From: Hemileia vastatrix
Lineage: Eukaryota; Basidiomycota; Pucciniomycetes; Pucciniales; Zaghouaniaceae
Assembly (NCBI GenBank): GCA_030280995.1
Contig: JASXTE010000012.1
Span: forward strand, 11,630,001-11,694,000
Length of the DNA: 64,000 bases
Reading direction: 5' to 3'
Positions 1 to 12,315 of the stretch are shown here, piece after piece; the stretch's first letter is position 1, and every line of letters begins with the position of its first letter. Both the position numbers and the translations under genes were made by a program. Under the pieces are notes generated by a model that searched no databases, was not told the DNA's origin, and was given only the letters and a program-made list of their open reading frames with translations.

Positions 1-1764
1 TTGTCATATAATCAAGCCTCTGCTTGCTGTTTCCATTTTCCACATCAAAATCTTTTTCTCTCTATTCTCTTTGTTCCCTCCATTTCTTCCTCCTGTCTCC
101 TGCTTCCCCTTTGGCGGCTTCTGAAAGTCATTGCACTGTGTGGAGAGAATAGTGCCAGCCAGGCTATCTCAGGAGCTCAGTAATTTATATAATAAATTAC
201 TGAAACCATATAAGGAAATAACACTATGTAGTTACAATAAATTATTTTCTTAAATAATAAAATTATAAATATTATGTGAATAAATAAAACAATTCGTATA
301 TTTAGTTTGATTATTAAATAAGTTTTATTACATAAAAAAATATTATATTATATAAAAACATGGCACACTTCTATTTATTTAATATTTCTAAAAAAATAAT
401 CAAATTAATTATAACATTATAAGCTTAATTATATTTAACTTATAATGGAATTACAATTAACTTTATATAACTTAGATATTAAAATACAACTTATCATTCA
501 ATATTATCCACAAATATTGGGCGCTTTTTTTTGACCCTTAATTGTGTCAATAGAATTAGTAATTAATTTAAAAATACATATTTAATATATTAAATATTAA
601 ATTCTCACTTTAAATAAGTTACAATTAAATTAATTACAAAAATTAAATAAAACAATTAATTAATTTCTCTTTATAATTGAACTAAATTGATTACATAAGT
701 TTTGCGTTAAAATAATTCTAGTTGTTTTATATTAAAACCTTTACATCATAGTATACTACTTATTTAGGATAATTTTCTCACAATTCACATGGCCTCATAC
801 TTATTTAGTCATTCATTACTTGTTTGGAGTTTTGATACAGAAGAGTTATTAATTTATTCACACATTTAATTTGTTGCTTCATTTTTTCCCTCAACATGGA
901 TGTTTTAATTAATTTCTTTTGATCTTTTTTTCACATACTATTATTGTTGTATATACATTGGAAGCGCCTCATAATGTATCCTTGCCTATAAAAGGTCTTG
1001 TAATTTCTCTCTTTGATCTATCACTTATTATACTCATATTTTATTTTATTTTTTTAAATATTACTATTAGTCTTATAACTCTTATATCAATCTTAATAAA
1101 GTCCAAGGTTTCCATAAGTTTATTAATAATAATAATTGATTGTTGCGCATTGAGAACTAACTTACAAAATTATTAATTATCAATTAAATCTACTACAGTG
1201 TCATTGCTCATAATATATCGTTGTATTACTATAAATAAATCCAATTAATATCTAATTCTCAATTACTACATACAAATTAGTCCTTACCATCCTATTCTAT
1301 GTTTTCTTTTATCTTGCATTTCCTACTCCTTCTGGACAACCTGCTGATAAATAGGGTCTTTTGTTCAGGTTCTTTCCTTTTCTTTTCTGTTTTCCTTTCT
1401 ACTAATATTGCTCCTTCTAACCACAGAAGCTCACAATTGTGTCCTTTATAGTTTTAGCAATTAATTGCAGATAAAAATCCTTATATCCAAATTATCTTCC
1501 ACAATTATTTTTGCTAATAATTGGTTTATTGGAAATTTTACTTGTCTCATTTGACCTATTATCCAATATTTTTCTACACAATTTTTCATAACCACATATC
1601 AGACAACTTTCTGTCATAACCACATTTTTGACTACTTTTTGAATATACCTTCTACCTTGCTGAAAACTCCCATTCTCATCTAGTCCTGTCTATTCTCCCC
1701 ATTCATAACACCTTACTATCTCATCTTTTTGTTTTTGCTCCTTTTCATCTTCAATCATCTTAAC
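1..1764. other. AT-rich non-coding stretch
   Basis: This is strongly AT-rich sequence with short runs of A and T and no reading frame that resembles a known family. The first 180 bases are open on the + strand but look like chance. I see nothing else that can be supported. Confidence 0.5.
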
Positions 1765-2678
1765 ATGCCTCATCATCATAGATCTTCTCAAAGGCAGCAT
1801 TCCCCCAGTTGTTTTTCAAATTTCACTACTCCCTCTTTCCCCCGCTCAGCCAAGAAATCAAAGACTTTTCTATTAAAAAAAGATGATCATCTCATATTGA
1901 TTAACTAGCTGAAAACTAAATCTAAATATGATTATTGTTTTGGTACTGAAAATGAAACTAAAGTAGGATGGCTCCCTGCATCAAAAGTTAATGGTTATCT
2001 AATAATGGCTAATGAAACATGGAATAAAACCAAGGGAAGGATGGATCTTTTATCTAAAAAGATGGCTGAACATTTCAAGCATTATCTAGGAAAATACATG
2101 AAGTCAAAGACTCTTTCATGTTCCACAGGTTTTGTTATTACTGACATCAATATCAGTAAGGGCATAAGATCCATAGATGATAAAATTGAATCATTATGTC
2201 CTTACTTTAAAGAGATGGATGCTATTTTTGGAGAGAGAGCTGATGTTAATCCTGAAAAAATGTTGGATGGTGATGATGCTATCTCCAAAAATGATGTTGA
2301 AACAAAACTTTTCCCATCCTCTTCCTCCACTAAAGCCTCCCCTTTTCTAAATTCAACAAATCTAGATAGCTTTTCTATAGATCCTTATGGCAATTTAAAA
2401 AAACCCAATCCAACTCAAGTATATTTATTTTCTTTTATCTTACCAATTCATTTTTTTACATTTTCTTATTTCTAAAAAGGCTGAAGAAAAAGGAAAGAGC
2501 CACAATCAACTGAGTCTGGAGCCAGTGACAATGATGAGGAGGAAAATGTGACCTTGAAAAAAAAAGTAAAGGGCTTCAAGTAGTCTAAATTTACAATCTT
2601 AAAGAAGACGAAAAAGTGATACTTCATCTCAAACCCCTTTTTCTTCTATTGAAGAATTTTTGGAGAAACTTGATACTG

Positions 2679-2753
2679 GTAAGTGATACCATTTCTCTTA
2701 ATACTTTAATCTGCTTTTCTTCCACTTTTTGTTAATATTTATTATCACTTTAG
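2679..2753 (+). other. Intron in the Myb/SANT-like pseudogene
   Basis: The segment has a GTAAGT donor and a CACTTTAG acceptor and is 75 nt long. Removing it keeps the coiled-coil frame open across the junction (phase 1), which supports a real intron. Confidence 0.6.
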
Positions 2754-2806
2754 AACAAGTGGAAGTTACTAAAGAGACTCTAAAGTTTGAAAAGCCAAAA
2801 TATAGG

Positions 2807-3028
2807 CTCTCTTTAATGAGGGATGACAGAGTACATGAATTGGAAAAGAGGAAGTACCAGCTCTCTTTACAGAAGGATCATAGGGTACAAGACTTTGAGG
2901 AGAGGTAGTAAAAGCTCTCTTAACAAAAGGATGATAGGGCACAAGACTTGGAGGAGAAGAATTAAGAGCTCTCTTTATGGAAGGATAATAGGGCACAAGA
3001 CTTGGAGGAGAAAAAATTTGAGCTAACT
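2807..3028 (+). repeat. 54-bp tandem repeat encoding coiled coil
   Basis: The block CTCTCT or its variant recurs at 2807, 2861, 2915, 2969 and 3023, exactly 54 bp (18 codons) apart. Each unit encodes a charged segment such as LSLxKDxRxQDLEEK. The unit length preserves the reading frame, but units 3 and 4 contain TAG and TAA codons. Confidence 0.8.
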
Positions 3029-3372
3029 CTTAGTGTTGAAAAATCAAAGAATGAGGAGAAGACACTCAAGCATCAAAACTCAATGGAACAGATGAAATTT
3101 AAGCATGATCTCAAAGAAAATTCAAAGAAAATTTTTTTAATGGAATGTGATAAAGCCAATAAGTCTTATAAGGAGATTGAATATCTTATGAAATTTTTAA
3201 ATTACTAGTGTTTTTTATTTCTTTCATACTTCAACTATTCATAATTATTTTTATATAAAATTTTACAATAATTTTCTGCATTTCATTACTCTATCCATCA
3301 TTAGTTGAAATTTTGTATTTTAATGTTTAAAATTCTTTTTTAAATAAAATTTTCAAGTCACATTTGAAAATT

Positions 3373-3770
3373 TTTCAATCCCCCCCTGAATTTTATTGAA
3401 GTAAGGGGTGGGTATCACCAAAATTTATTCAATTCAAGAGTCTTAAAAGTCTTATATGAAAACTTGGCATTAATACCCCTTGCATTTTACAGGTATCAAC
3501 AAAAAAATTTCAAGTCAAGAATTTTGCAAGTCATATAAGAAATTTTGTAAGTACTCCCCCCTGCATTTTATTGAAGAAATTTTTTTAAGTCAAAAATGTT
3601 ACATGTCATATTTGAAAATTTGGAAATAATCCCCCCAGAATTTTATTGAAGTAACGGGGGTGGGTATGACCAAAATTTTTTCAAGTCATCAATATTGCAT
3701 GTCAGATTTGAAGATTTGGCCATACCTCCCCCCTGCATTTTATTGAAGTAAGGGGTGGGAATCACCAAAA
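3373..3770 (+). repeat. Repeated C-run/G-run hairpin units in P1
   Basis: Units of the form CCCCCCTGMATTTTATTGAA followed by GTAAGGGGTGGGTAT occur near 3380, 3552, 3634 and 3726, with a partial unit near 3473. The C-rich half can pair with the G-rich half of the same unit. Related hairpins occur at 57880 and 58005. Confidence 0.6.
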
Positions 3771-4377
3771 TTTAATATAATTACATATATTAATATATAA
3801 AAAACTAATATATATCAATTTCCCTAGTTTTAAATTAATGAAAATTCCTGTAGCCAAAATTCGGATAAATCTAGAAACAAATGTTTGGGACTTTCCACAA
3901 GTGTAGGCCAATGAACCCCATGAAACAAATAAATGTTTTCATGATTCCCATTTATACAACACAAGGTCAATGGCCCTTTACTTAAATTTAGTAATTTGAA
4001 AAATAGAATCTGAAATATAAGAGTTATTTATAAAAAATTTATGGAAAAATAAAAAATATTGGATGACTCTACTCATCCCCATACTTTTTTGATCTACATA
4101 AAGTTTTTTTATATTTTTTAAATTTACCTCCTTTTTTTACCTTGTTTATTTGGTGGATTAATTTTTGACTTATTTTAAATGAACATCCAAAATTTGTGAA
4201 CTCTTGACAAGATTCCAAGCCAGGTGGAGCTTTGGTTGTTTGGTGATGATCTTGAGAAAAATTTTTAAGTAAAGAATAGATGCCTATGGAAATAACATGA
4301 GTGACATGATTTTAAGAATGAAACATATATTATCAGACATACCAAGAGAATAGCCTTTAAAAAATTGTGGTCTAAAC

Positions 4378-5055
4378 ATGATATAAATTAAGTGAAATTT
4401 AAAAAAAGGCTCAACTTTAAAGGTCAATATCTCAGAAACCACTGATCCAAATTCAAATCTATTTATGTGAAATGAAGGATAGGCTTAAGAAGAATCTTTG
4501 GCTTATACAACATAAGATTCAAAGAAAACTAACCCTAATTTTGACTCTGATTTTCGAAATTGAACAAAAATTTGAAAATTAATGATGAAAATTCAGACGA
4601 GATGGACATATAAGCCTATATAACCATCTGATAAAAGTTTCAGAAGTCTTATTATCTAATTATGCAATATAAAAGCATAATATAAAATAATTAAAATTCA
4701 AAAAAAGGCTCAAATTTCAAGATCAAAATATCAGAAACCACTGAGCTAAATTCAAACCTGTTTGTGGGAGATTAAGGATAGGCTTCAGGAGAATCTTCAG
4801 TTAAAGGGCATGTGATTTAAATAAACCTAACCCTAATTTGTTACATAAAAAATGTAATAAAAAATTAAATTGGTAAAAAAAGGCTCAAATTTAAAGGTCA
4901 ATATCTTAGCAACCACTGAAAAAAATTCAAATCTTTTTGTGGGAAATGAAAGTTAGTCTTAAGTAGAATAATCAGTTAAAAGGACATTAGATTTGAATAA
5001 AACTAACCCTAATTCCAAGTCTGATTTTAAAAATTTCACAAAAACTTGAAAAGTG
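4378..5055 (+). repeat. Tandem triplicate module in P1
   Basis: Three imperfect copies begin AAAAAGGCTCAA at about 4403, 4703 and 4877. Each continues through an AATATCTCAGAAACCACTGA-like block to AAACTAACCCTAATT. Diverged copies appear in P2 near 58805, 59110 and 59440. Confidence 0.55.
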
Positions 5056-6250
5056 GTAAATGAGATGAGAACAAGAAGAGTTTAATAAGTCCACTGTTAT
5101 CCAGATAAGAGTCATGCATATATTTAAGTATTAAATTTTCATAGAAGGAAAGGGATATAATTTAGGCATAAAAAAGGAGATGAAACTAACCTTGATTGAA
5201 AATTAGGAAAAATAGAGTGAGAAAGAATGATGTTGGAAGTTGGGGGAAATTGAATATGGAGTAAGTGAAATGCATAAAGAATGTGTAATATATGTGTTTT
5301 AATGATATGGAACCAAAAAAAATTAAATAGGGGAAAGGGGGAACAATGATCATTCCAAGGAGGAATGATGAGTAGGGTGATGGAGCTAAAAAAGAAATAA
5401 AAGAGGGAGAGAAAAAAGAGGGTTAATTTTACCATAAACATCAAAAATAACTGTTTACAAAAAAATTTAGATAAAAAAAAGAAAAAAAGCAGAAAAAAAA
5501 ACAAAAAAAAATATAATTAGCAATTAAAAAATCAAAAAATAAATAAATAAAATGACTTTCCTGGAGAGATGAGATGAGAAAAAAAAACAAATTGTTTGAG
5601 GGATGTTTTAGGAGAGGAGGAAAGGATATGAGGTATTAATGAAAAAAAAGAAACAGTGAAAAATTATGCAATTGCAGAAAATTTGTGACTTCATGTTGAG
5701 CTGGTGAATGAAAACAAATGAGAAATCTAAAAAAGAAACTTTAAGCGTAAATTCAAAATAAAAATGAATATGAAAAAAAGAAAAACACCAAACCAAGTGA
5801 ATAAAGCACATAAGCTGAAAATCTGGAGAGTATGAAAAAAAATTAAAAGGGTTGTGTTTCAAAATTTTGGAGGGTGATTGGCATAATGACAGAGTGTATG
5901 CTGGTGAAAAGAATTTTTTGTGATTCAAGGGAGGAGAGAGCTGGTGCAGTTTTAGGATCCTATTCTTCATAAAGATCATTTAAAAGACATATAAGCTAAA
6001 GTGTCTTGCAAACCTGAGTCAGAATCAGAGTCTGCAGAAGAAGTTAAATTGATAGCATTCATAGCTGAGTGAAGCTTCTTACTAGTAGAGAGATGCCTTA
6101 TTATTGTAGGTAGAAGGTTAAGATGATGAGTGGGAAGTGGGGATTTCCCACCAAATGAGGAGGTGGGGTGTGTAAATAGAAAAAAATGTTATGTGTTCAC
6201 CACCAAAATTAAATAGCATAGAGTGAAGTGGCACATAAGGATGAGAAAAA

Positions 6251-7439
6251 ATATTTAGTGTTTTTCACCAAAATTAAGTATCATAGAGTGAGGAAAGACT
6301 TAAGGATGGCATCAGCAATTATAAGTCATGTGACTTTCTTAAAAATCCATCATGAATGTGATGAGTTTGAGATTAGGAATTAGGAATGGGAATTGGGGTA
6401 TAAGAGGTGGGATAATGAATTATCGTGGATTCCTTATCCACTATTCCTGATGCTATTGGATAAGAATCTTCCACAATTAACAATTTCTGATCCAGGGAAA
6501 AAAAATTCCTTATCCCTAATTGCGGATCCCTCAACTTTGATACCACCTAATTTATTTTGTGCTTTGGCTCTCTCTTTTTTTTACTAGATTTAATTTTTTT
6601 TCTTACTATTTCATTTTTCTTTGGCTCTCCCTTCTTTTTTAGTAGGTAAATATTTTTTTCTTTTTATTTTTATTTTTTTTTTCTTACTAATTTTTTTTCC
6701 TTTGGCTCCTTGATTTTTAGCTTCTAAAATATTACTATCCATATTTTCCTGGAGATACCTGGAGTTTTTTTGGGCAAGGTAAGGGTAAGTAATTTTTTTC
6801 TTGGCAAAGATGAAAAAATGCCTTAATCTACCAGCAGTCAGGAATATTGGTGTCAGGTGGCCCCTCTAAACACAACTGGACAGTGGAAAATCCACTGGCC
6901 TTAGAGAGTCACCTTAAAATATATAAGGAGGGTTGTTCTGGAGAACATTGCCTACTCATACTATGTAATTAAAATATTATATACTTTATATATATTATAT
7001 ATTATATTTATATGTATTCTATTAATATTAATTATATTATATTATATAAAACCAGCCAAATTGAAAATTTTTTACATTACTATTGTTTCCAATGTCTCAT
7101 TTCTGCCTATGAATTATAAAATTATTGTTTTCTACTGTAACTATTAGTTTTATATTATAACAGCAAACCAATTGCAAAACTCTTACATTATTATGTGTTC
7201 CAATTTCCCATCTCTACCTATGAATTATCAAATTATTAATTGCCACATCTCTTTTTCAAATAAATTGCATGATAATAGACCTTCAACAATATTTTTTAAG
7301 GTAAGAATTAATTTTATTCATTTATGTTAATTGGAAAGAAGTTTTAACTAATTTTTTTAAACATTCTTTTATATTTAATATTTAAAACAATTTTTTGGGG
7401 GTTTAATCTAATTTTAAATATGTATTACAAACCTAATAT
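6251..7439. other. AT-rich spacer without a gene
   Basis: The stretch has poly-T tracts near 6590-6700 and plain AT-rich sequence. No coding similarity was recognised on either strand. Confidence 0.4.
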
Positions 7440-8519
7440 ATTAAGATCTACTACTGCACCACCTTTTTTTTAAATCTTCTTTCATTTTATATAAAATCTC
7501 TATCTCATCAGCATTTCATAAGTTTTTTTCTTTCAGAAATTTAGTCTGTTTAATCTCACTGCTCCTCATCTCACTCTTTATCTTTTCTAAATTTATTCTC
7601 ATACTTTTCTGATTTATTTTCATATTTGATTCATCAAGTTCAATTTTTTTTGTCAAGAATGAGTCTTTCCTTTTTAATCAAGATTTTTTCTTTTGTGAGT
7701 TCAAGTTGGTCTTGAGCAATGTCAAGTTTTTTTCTGATATACCTAATTATTTTTCAGCTAACTCATTACTGTCAAACATAGCTTCAATTATTTTTTCAGC
7801 TGTGTAATTGTAATGTGAAAAACCTTCTTTCTTTTCTGCTTCAGGTTATTCTGCATGTTGGCATTTTTTTGCTTCTTTCTGACCAAGAGGACATTCATTA
7901 TATGATAGAGAATGTGAGGCTAGACAGCTTCTTGATTATCTTTGGGTGCTTTTTTGACTAGAAAAACTATGTACAGACAACTGGTTTCTAATGGGGCCAC
8001 TCTTTGTGCACTCAAATAACTGTGTAAAGGTGAGTTCCTGTTAGGTTCTAAACACCATTTTGGAGAAAATTTGAGCTTCTTCAAAGCTAATAAGCTCTTG
8101 AATGTAGTTTTACATTGATCTTGATAGATTGAAAGTGCACTTTGGATCCAATTGCTTGGGCTTGTTCCACTTGGTGGAATTCTCTCAATACCATGATATA
8201 TAGCGCTGAATTTAAGTGTTTATGTGTTCAAGGCTTGCCATCTAGTGTTTGATAGAGGTGCTATTAGCCATTATTCAGTTAGATATTTCAGTAGTAATAA
8301 TCAAAACTTTACTGACCTGATTTTAATCTGTTCAAAATCTCTGTAGTGAAGTTTACTATGAGCATTAAAGTGTGCTTCTATTTTTTTGTAAAATGTTTTG
8401 CCTGACTGCAAAGTAGAAAGCTTTGGTTGTTTGCTAACTGATATACAAGTTATTTCTAGTTGTTCTTCTTTCTGGGGGTTCCAGTTTGGATATTGCTTTT
8501 TCCTAGGAATTTTTGACAT
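7440..8519 (-). pseudogene. Decayed NAM-associated/Myb-like protein gene
   Basis: Reading leftward from the ATG at 8519, the protein begins MSKIPRKKQYPNWNPQKEEQL. It continues through a trihelix-like region ending RDFEQIKIR. A 75-nt intron (8242-8316, GTCAGT...CACTAG) splices in frame to WQALNT, a TAA stop, then GIERIPPSGTSPSNWIQSAL and LKKLKFSPKW. That stretch is typical of NAM-associated C-terminal-domain proteins, which are abundant in rust and plant genomes. The tail holds a CPLGQKEAKK motif and a long charged coiled coil down to about 7440. There are several stops and single-base slips in A-runs. The family is known as a putative DNA-binding group, sometimes linked to transposons. The identification is by motif pattern; the decay is directly visible. 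Confidence 0.6.
8242..8316 (-). other. Intron in the NAM-like pseudogene
   Basis: On the - strand the segment reads GTCAGT...CACTAG, 75 nt. Removing it joins KIR to WQALNT, the order expected for this family. Confidence 0.6.
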
Positions 8520-9255
8520 TTTTGGTTATTTTTGGTTTAGAATTTATTGAAAGTAGTTTATAGTAGTCTGAATTGAGGAAATTTGGTGATAAGTAGTGAG
8601 TAAAGTCACTTGAAAAGTTAATTTGTGAAACATTGGTGGAGTAAATGGCAAAATTAAGTATCTTGATGAGAAATGCAAAATCAAAAAAATTGGCAGGTAG
8701 AGGTGCAAGTTAATGACACAAAGTAAGTTTCTGTAAGTAAATATACTTACTTGTACCCAACATTTACCAAAATTAATAGCTAATTTGTGATTTAAATGAC
8801 ATAGTGCCAGAATATGAATCAAAATAACAGTTAAGTATGCATGGAGCAGGGAATTACTGACACAGTGGTAGATGCCCTTAGGATTATCCAACTCCCTTGG
8901 ATTCTGCTTACAGCAAGGCGACTGTAAGAGTCCTTCTACAGCATGTGTGCACCTAATTTTGACTAATAAATTTAAGAGGATAAATTTCTTGAAAGACTTG
9001 GATGTAACTGACAGATGACCTTTAAAGGGACAAAAAGGCTGTTGAAGTAAACCCCTTATTCACTGGTGTACTTTGAATTAAAATGACTTACTTGGTACCT
9101 TTTCTGGGACATGCTTGAATTCTGTATATGCTAATTTTTGACACCCCCTATTGTCTTTTATGTTTTATGTTGAGAAGGAAGTATTAAAAGTGGGATTTTG
9201 GTGGTTTTGATAAAGCCCCCACTCACACACACAACCCCACACCATAACCAATTAA
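8520..9255. other. Spacer without a recognised gene
   Basis: No frame here resembles a known family on either strand. The - strand is open from 8891 to 8544, but its composition looks like chance. Confidence 0.35.
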
Positions 9256-9793
9256 TGTCTACTTCAAAAAAAAGGTTGAAGGCTTCCAGGTAAGTATTTC
9301 TCTATTTTTGACAACCAAACCAATTTTGAAGTTAATTTCTTTCCAATTTAAAAAAAGTACCCATCAGTTCATATAAAAAATTTCTAATATTCTTTTGACC
9401 AGTGTAGATTTCTGAGAAAAAAATTAAAGTTGATGCTGGTGATGAGCCTCCCCAGCAAAATGCTTCTTAGCTACCATCTGTTTCAACAGGCCCATCTCAT
9501 GAGAAAAATTATAAACTTTTCAAGGAGAAAATCTCCTAGTTAAGAAGTTACAGATGTTAGTAATTTTAGCATTCCTATTTGAATTGAGGACTTATCCAAT
9601 CTCACACAAGTCACAAGTTGTCATCTTGTGTGGGAAGCCAACTCATGAGGCAGTTAAGAATGTACCCTGGTCCAGAAAACCTTTGAATGATAGAGAAGAC
9701 AGTCCTTTGATTGAGGTTGAGTGTATATGTAATTCAGAATTGGCTGTTACCACCAAACCACATTCCTGTAACCAAGGCTTTCTGCTCAGCTGA
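9256..9793 (+). pseudogene. Possible short spliced gene remnant, unknown
   Basis: An ATG at 9256 starts MSTSKKRLKAS. A GTAAGT donor at 9290 and a TGTAG acceptor at 9407 (118 nt) would splice to ISEKKIKVDAGDEPPQQN, followed by a stop. A second open stretch lies at 9554-9793. The basic and acidic start followed by an intron resembles the beginning of a transposase or nuclear protein, but no domain is recognisable. It may be chance. Confidence 0.2.
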
Positions 9794-10233
9794 GTTATGG
9801 TGAAATCCTTCTCTAGAGGAGGGCATGTTAGGGAGAGGCAAGGTACAAAATTACATATCTAAGTGAATATTTATAGTCAATTTGGTAGACAAAAAATTGT
9901 AAAAATACAACAATGATACCAAAGAATGTAAGCACCTGTTGATATTTCCAAGTTGATGAGAGATGCATTGGTACTTAAACACTAGAAAACATTCACAAAA
10001 GTCTCCAAGATGTTTCTGAGACATTAAAAAAAACAAATAAATAAAACTCACCAAAAAGGCTTAGAAAAAGCCAGGTAAAATCCAGGAGCTGTTTCTTAAC
10101 TGATTTGGTATAAAAAAGAAAAAAATCACTTAAAACATTCAGAAACAGGCAGGGAACATCCTGGAACTGAGTCTGAAGCAATTTGGTAAATAAAAAAGAA
10201 AAAAAGAAAAGAAAAACATAAAAAACATTAGAA
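9794..10233. other. AT-rich spacer without a gene
   Basis: No coding similarity and no obvious repeat structure were seen in this stretch, which runs up to the first MITE. Confidence 0.35.
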
Positions 10234-10494
10234 AACTATGGAATATAGGGGGTGGACTTGCTAGCAAGTCGTCAACCTGAACTCATATGGAACTCAGATG
10301 AAACTCAGACTGAACTCATACTGAAACCATACTGAAATCAACTTGAACACCTACCTAAAACTGTTCTTCTGAGTGGTGCTCATCCCTGAGTGTATGGTTC
10401 CTTTTTCAATAGCTCAATGTGTGTTCAATCTGTGGTGAGTTTGGGTCCAAGGTTGTGGACTTGCTAGCAAGTCCCGCTTCCATATTGTGTGGTG
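10234..10494 (+). mobile_element. CACTA-ended MITE, family 1, copy 1
   Basis: This 261-bp element starts AACTATGGAATATAGG and ends CCATATTGTGTGGTG. Each end carries, just inside the terminus, the perfect 16-bp palindrome GACTTGCTAGCAAGTC. The inside has 11-bp direct repeats of the type GAACTCAGACT. The flanks GAA and GAG could be a decayed 3-bp target duplication. Two more copies occur at 12088 and 14668. It has no coding capacity, so it would depend on a transposase supplied elsewhere. Confidence 0.75.
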
Positions 10495-12087
10495 GAGAAT
10501 GTCTTGGAAACATTTTAAAGATGTTTAAAAGACAATTAAACAGAGAAAATCTGACCGAAAATTCTCAGAAATAGGCAGAAAATGTCAGCCTGTATATCCC
10601 CAGGACTGAGTAAAAAGTACTTATAAGTTATGTTAAACACATGAACTATACATGGGAACAATAAATGAGAGTACACAAACAGTATACATAAGTAAAATTA
10701 TGATAATACACAAAAAATGCCATTATAACACCTTATATACACGCATATATCCACCTTTTATAAGTCTTATGTACTTAATATTAAGTTGGAATATGTTAGG
10801 GTAACCTTAAGAACCTTAATTATAAGGCTACATAATTTTTAAGTATACTTAAAGCTGTTATTTTCATTGTTTTATGCAAAAAACAAGAAATGTGCTTTAT
10901 TTCACTTAAAAGTTGATTATATGCGCTATAAATTTAAGAATATTAAAAATGCGCTTTGACAGTTCAATTTGTCTCATTTAGGAATATTGATTTGGCTACT
11001 TTAATGCATAAAAATAACACTTTTCAAATTTGGTGTTTTTTATGCCAGAAATGGCTTCTGTGTACTGGCCACATACTGCCTGCATTTTTCCGGTGTGAAT
11101 AGCTTCATTTTTAGAAAGTTAGATTTTTTACACTATAATTACCCCACATTCTACGCCCACTGTGGGGAAACACACTAAAATAGACAACAGGCGCTTATTT
11201 AGTGTCCTAGCTTAATTAATAATGCATTGACCCTGTTTATATGCACTAATTTCATTAATAACCTCACTCTTGGCGTCTTATTTCATCACCACACTTAAAT
11301 TTGCCTAAATTTAGGCAAGTATTTACCTGTGAAAGCGCCTTCCAAGGACTGCATGTAGTTACCCCACATCTCACGCTCTTTTTTGAGTTTTTGGGTGGTT
11401 TCTCAGTCAATATTGGTCATTTTTGAATGAGAATTTCATGTAGTATAATGTCAGGATTAGCCCCATCATTTCTACAGCGAATCCCCCTTATTATTAAGCT
11501 ATTATTAAACTTAAAAATTCCCTCTTTAGTCTTTTATATTAATGTTTAATACACATATACTCTCTTTTTATCTTATTCTTTAATTTTGATGGATTTTCCT
11601 TATTATTACAGGATTTTGACAGTTGTAACTCTTCTAATTATGTCATAAGTTACTGGGAGTATTGATGGGAATGTCTATTAGTTGTTTTGAGGCGTCATTA
11701 ACTGTGTATTGGAGTGGTACATCAAGGGATTCTTTAGGGAACTCAGTGTGTATAAAAGGAGGAGGTTTTTGGGTTTTGTTTCTACATTCTTTATCATTAC
11801 AATTTAAACATATAACCAATACAATTACAATACATATCAATAGTACTTATAAAGTCTTTGAATAGTATCTGAATTTATTAAATCTATTTTTCTACCAACT
11901 ATAAAGATTGTAAGCCATATATAATTAGTGAGATTAGAATTACTGAGACCCTTATATTGAGTTATATTTTAATACTTATTGGATTTGTACTACAGTATTC
12001 TTATAGGACCATTAAAATCTTCTAGAAAACTGACCATTCAAGCTAGTTCACGTCTTTGTACTTGATATCAGCCTGACAGGCAATATC
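10495..12087. other. Non-coding interval between two MITEs
   Basis: No gene was recognised. A 24-nt direct repeat around GTTACCCCACAT occurs near 11139 and 11353. The first copy is followed by a small inverted repeat CCCCACA/TGTGGGG. The rest is AT-rich. Confidence 0.35.
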
Positions 12088-12315
12088 CACTATGCAATAT
12101 AGGGGGTGGACTTGCTAGCAAGTCATCGAGCTGAACTCAGATGGAACTCAGACTGAACTCTACTTGAACACCTACCTAAAACTGTTCTGCTGAGCGGTGT
12201 TCATTACTGATTTTATGGTTCCTTTATCAATAGCTCAATGTGTGTTCAATATGTGGTGAGTTTGGTTCCAAGGTTGTGGACTCACTAGCAAGTCTTCCCC
12301 CCATATTGTGTGGTT
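12088..12315 (+). mobile_element. CACTA-ended MITE, family 1, copy 2
   Basis: This 228-bp copy starts CACTATGCAATATAGG and ends CCATATTGTGTGGTT. It is flanked on both sides by ATC, a 3-bp target-site duplication. The left subterminal palindrome GACTTGCTAGCAAGTC is intact; the right one has become GACTCACTAGCAAGTC. It is shorter than copies 1 and 3 because some of the internal GAACTCAG repeats are missing. Confidence 0.8.

Larger units (their letters stand above)
1765..3208 (+). pseudogene. Decayed Myb/SANT-like DNA-binding protein gene, copy 1
   Basis: The ATG at 1765 opens a frame that runs, with one TAG at 1906-1908, to about 2418. It encodes a SANT-like start (KDDHLILIN), then SKYDYCFG and KVGWLPASKVNG. 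A region with the signature CPYFKEMDAIFGERADVNP follows. This layout is typical of fungal Myb/SANT-like proteins that accompany transposons, including PIF/Harbinger elements. An intron-like segment lies at about 2419-2479. A clear 75-nt intron with GTAAGT...TTTAG lies at 2679-2753 and joins SSIEEFLEKLDT to EQVEVTKETL in frame. The tail is a coiled coil built from 54-bp repeats that contain several stops. The acidic middle exon is also frameshifted. A homologous copy lies at 13040-14242 on the other strand. The family assignment is by motif recognition; the pseudogene status is directly visible. Confidence 0.65.
3290..6250 (+). repeat. P1 non-coding repeat (related to P2 at about 57.7-60.3 kb)
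   Basis: This stretch has no gene but shares its order of blocks with 57700-60300: G/C-run hairpins, then a block near AAGATTCCAA.CCAGG, then three copies of a module around CAATATCTCAGAAACCACTG, then a block near ACTTCATGTTGAG, then GGGTTGTGTT. Both copies run on the + strand, and each follows a Harbinger-associated gene remnant. I infer that it is the non-coding part of a decayed DNA transposon; its exact ends are not visible. Confidence 0.5.

Noticed and set aside
5139..5979. Two - strand open frames rich in Phe and Leu
   Set aside because: They lie in the P1 repeat, have AT-driven composition, and their frames are not kept in the P2 copy.
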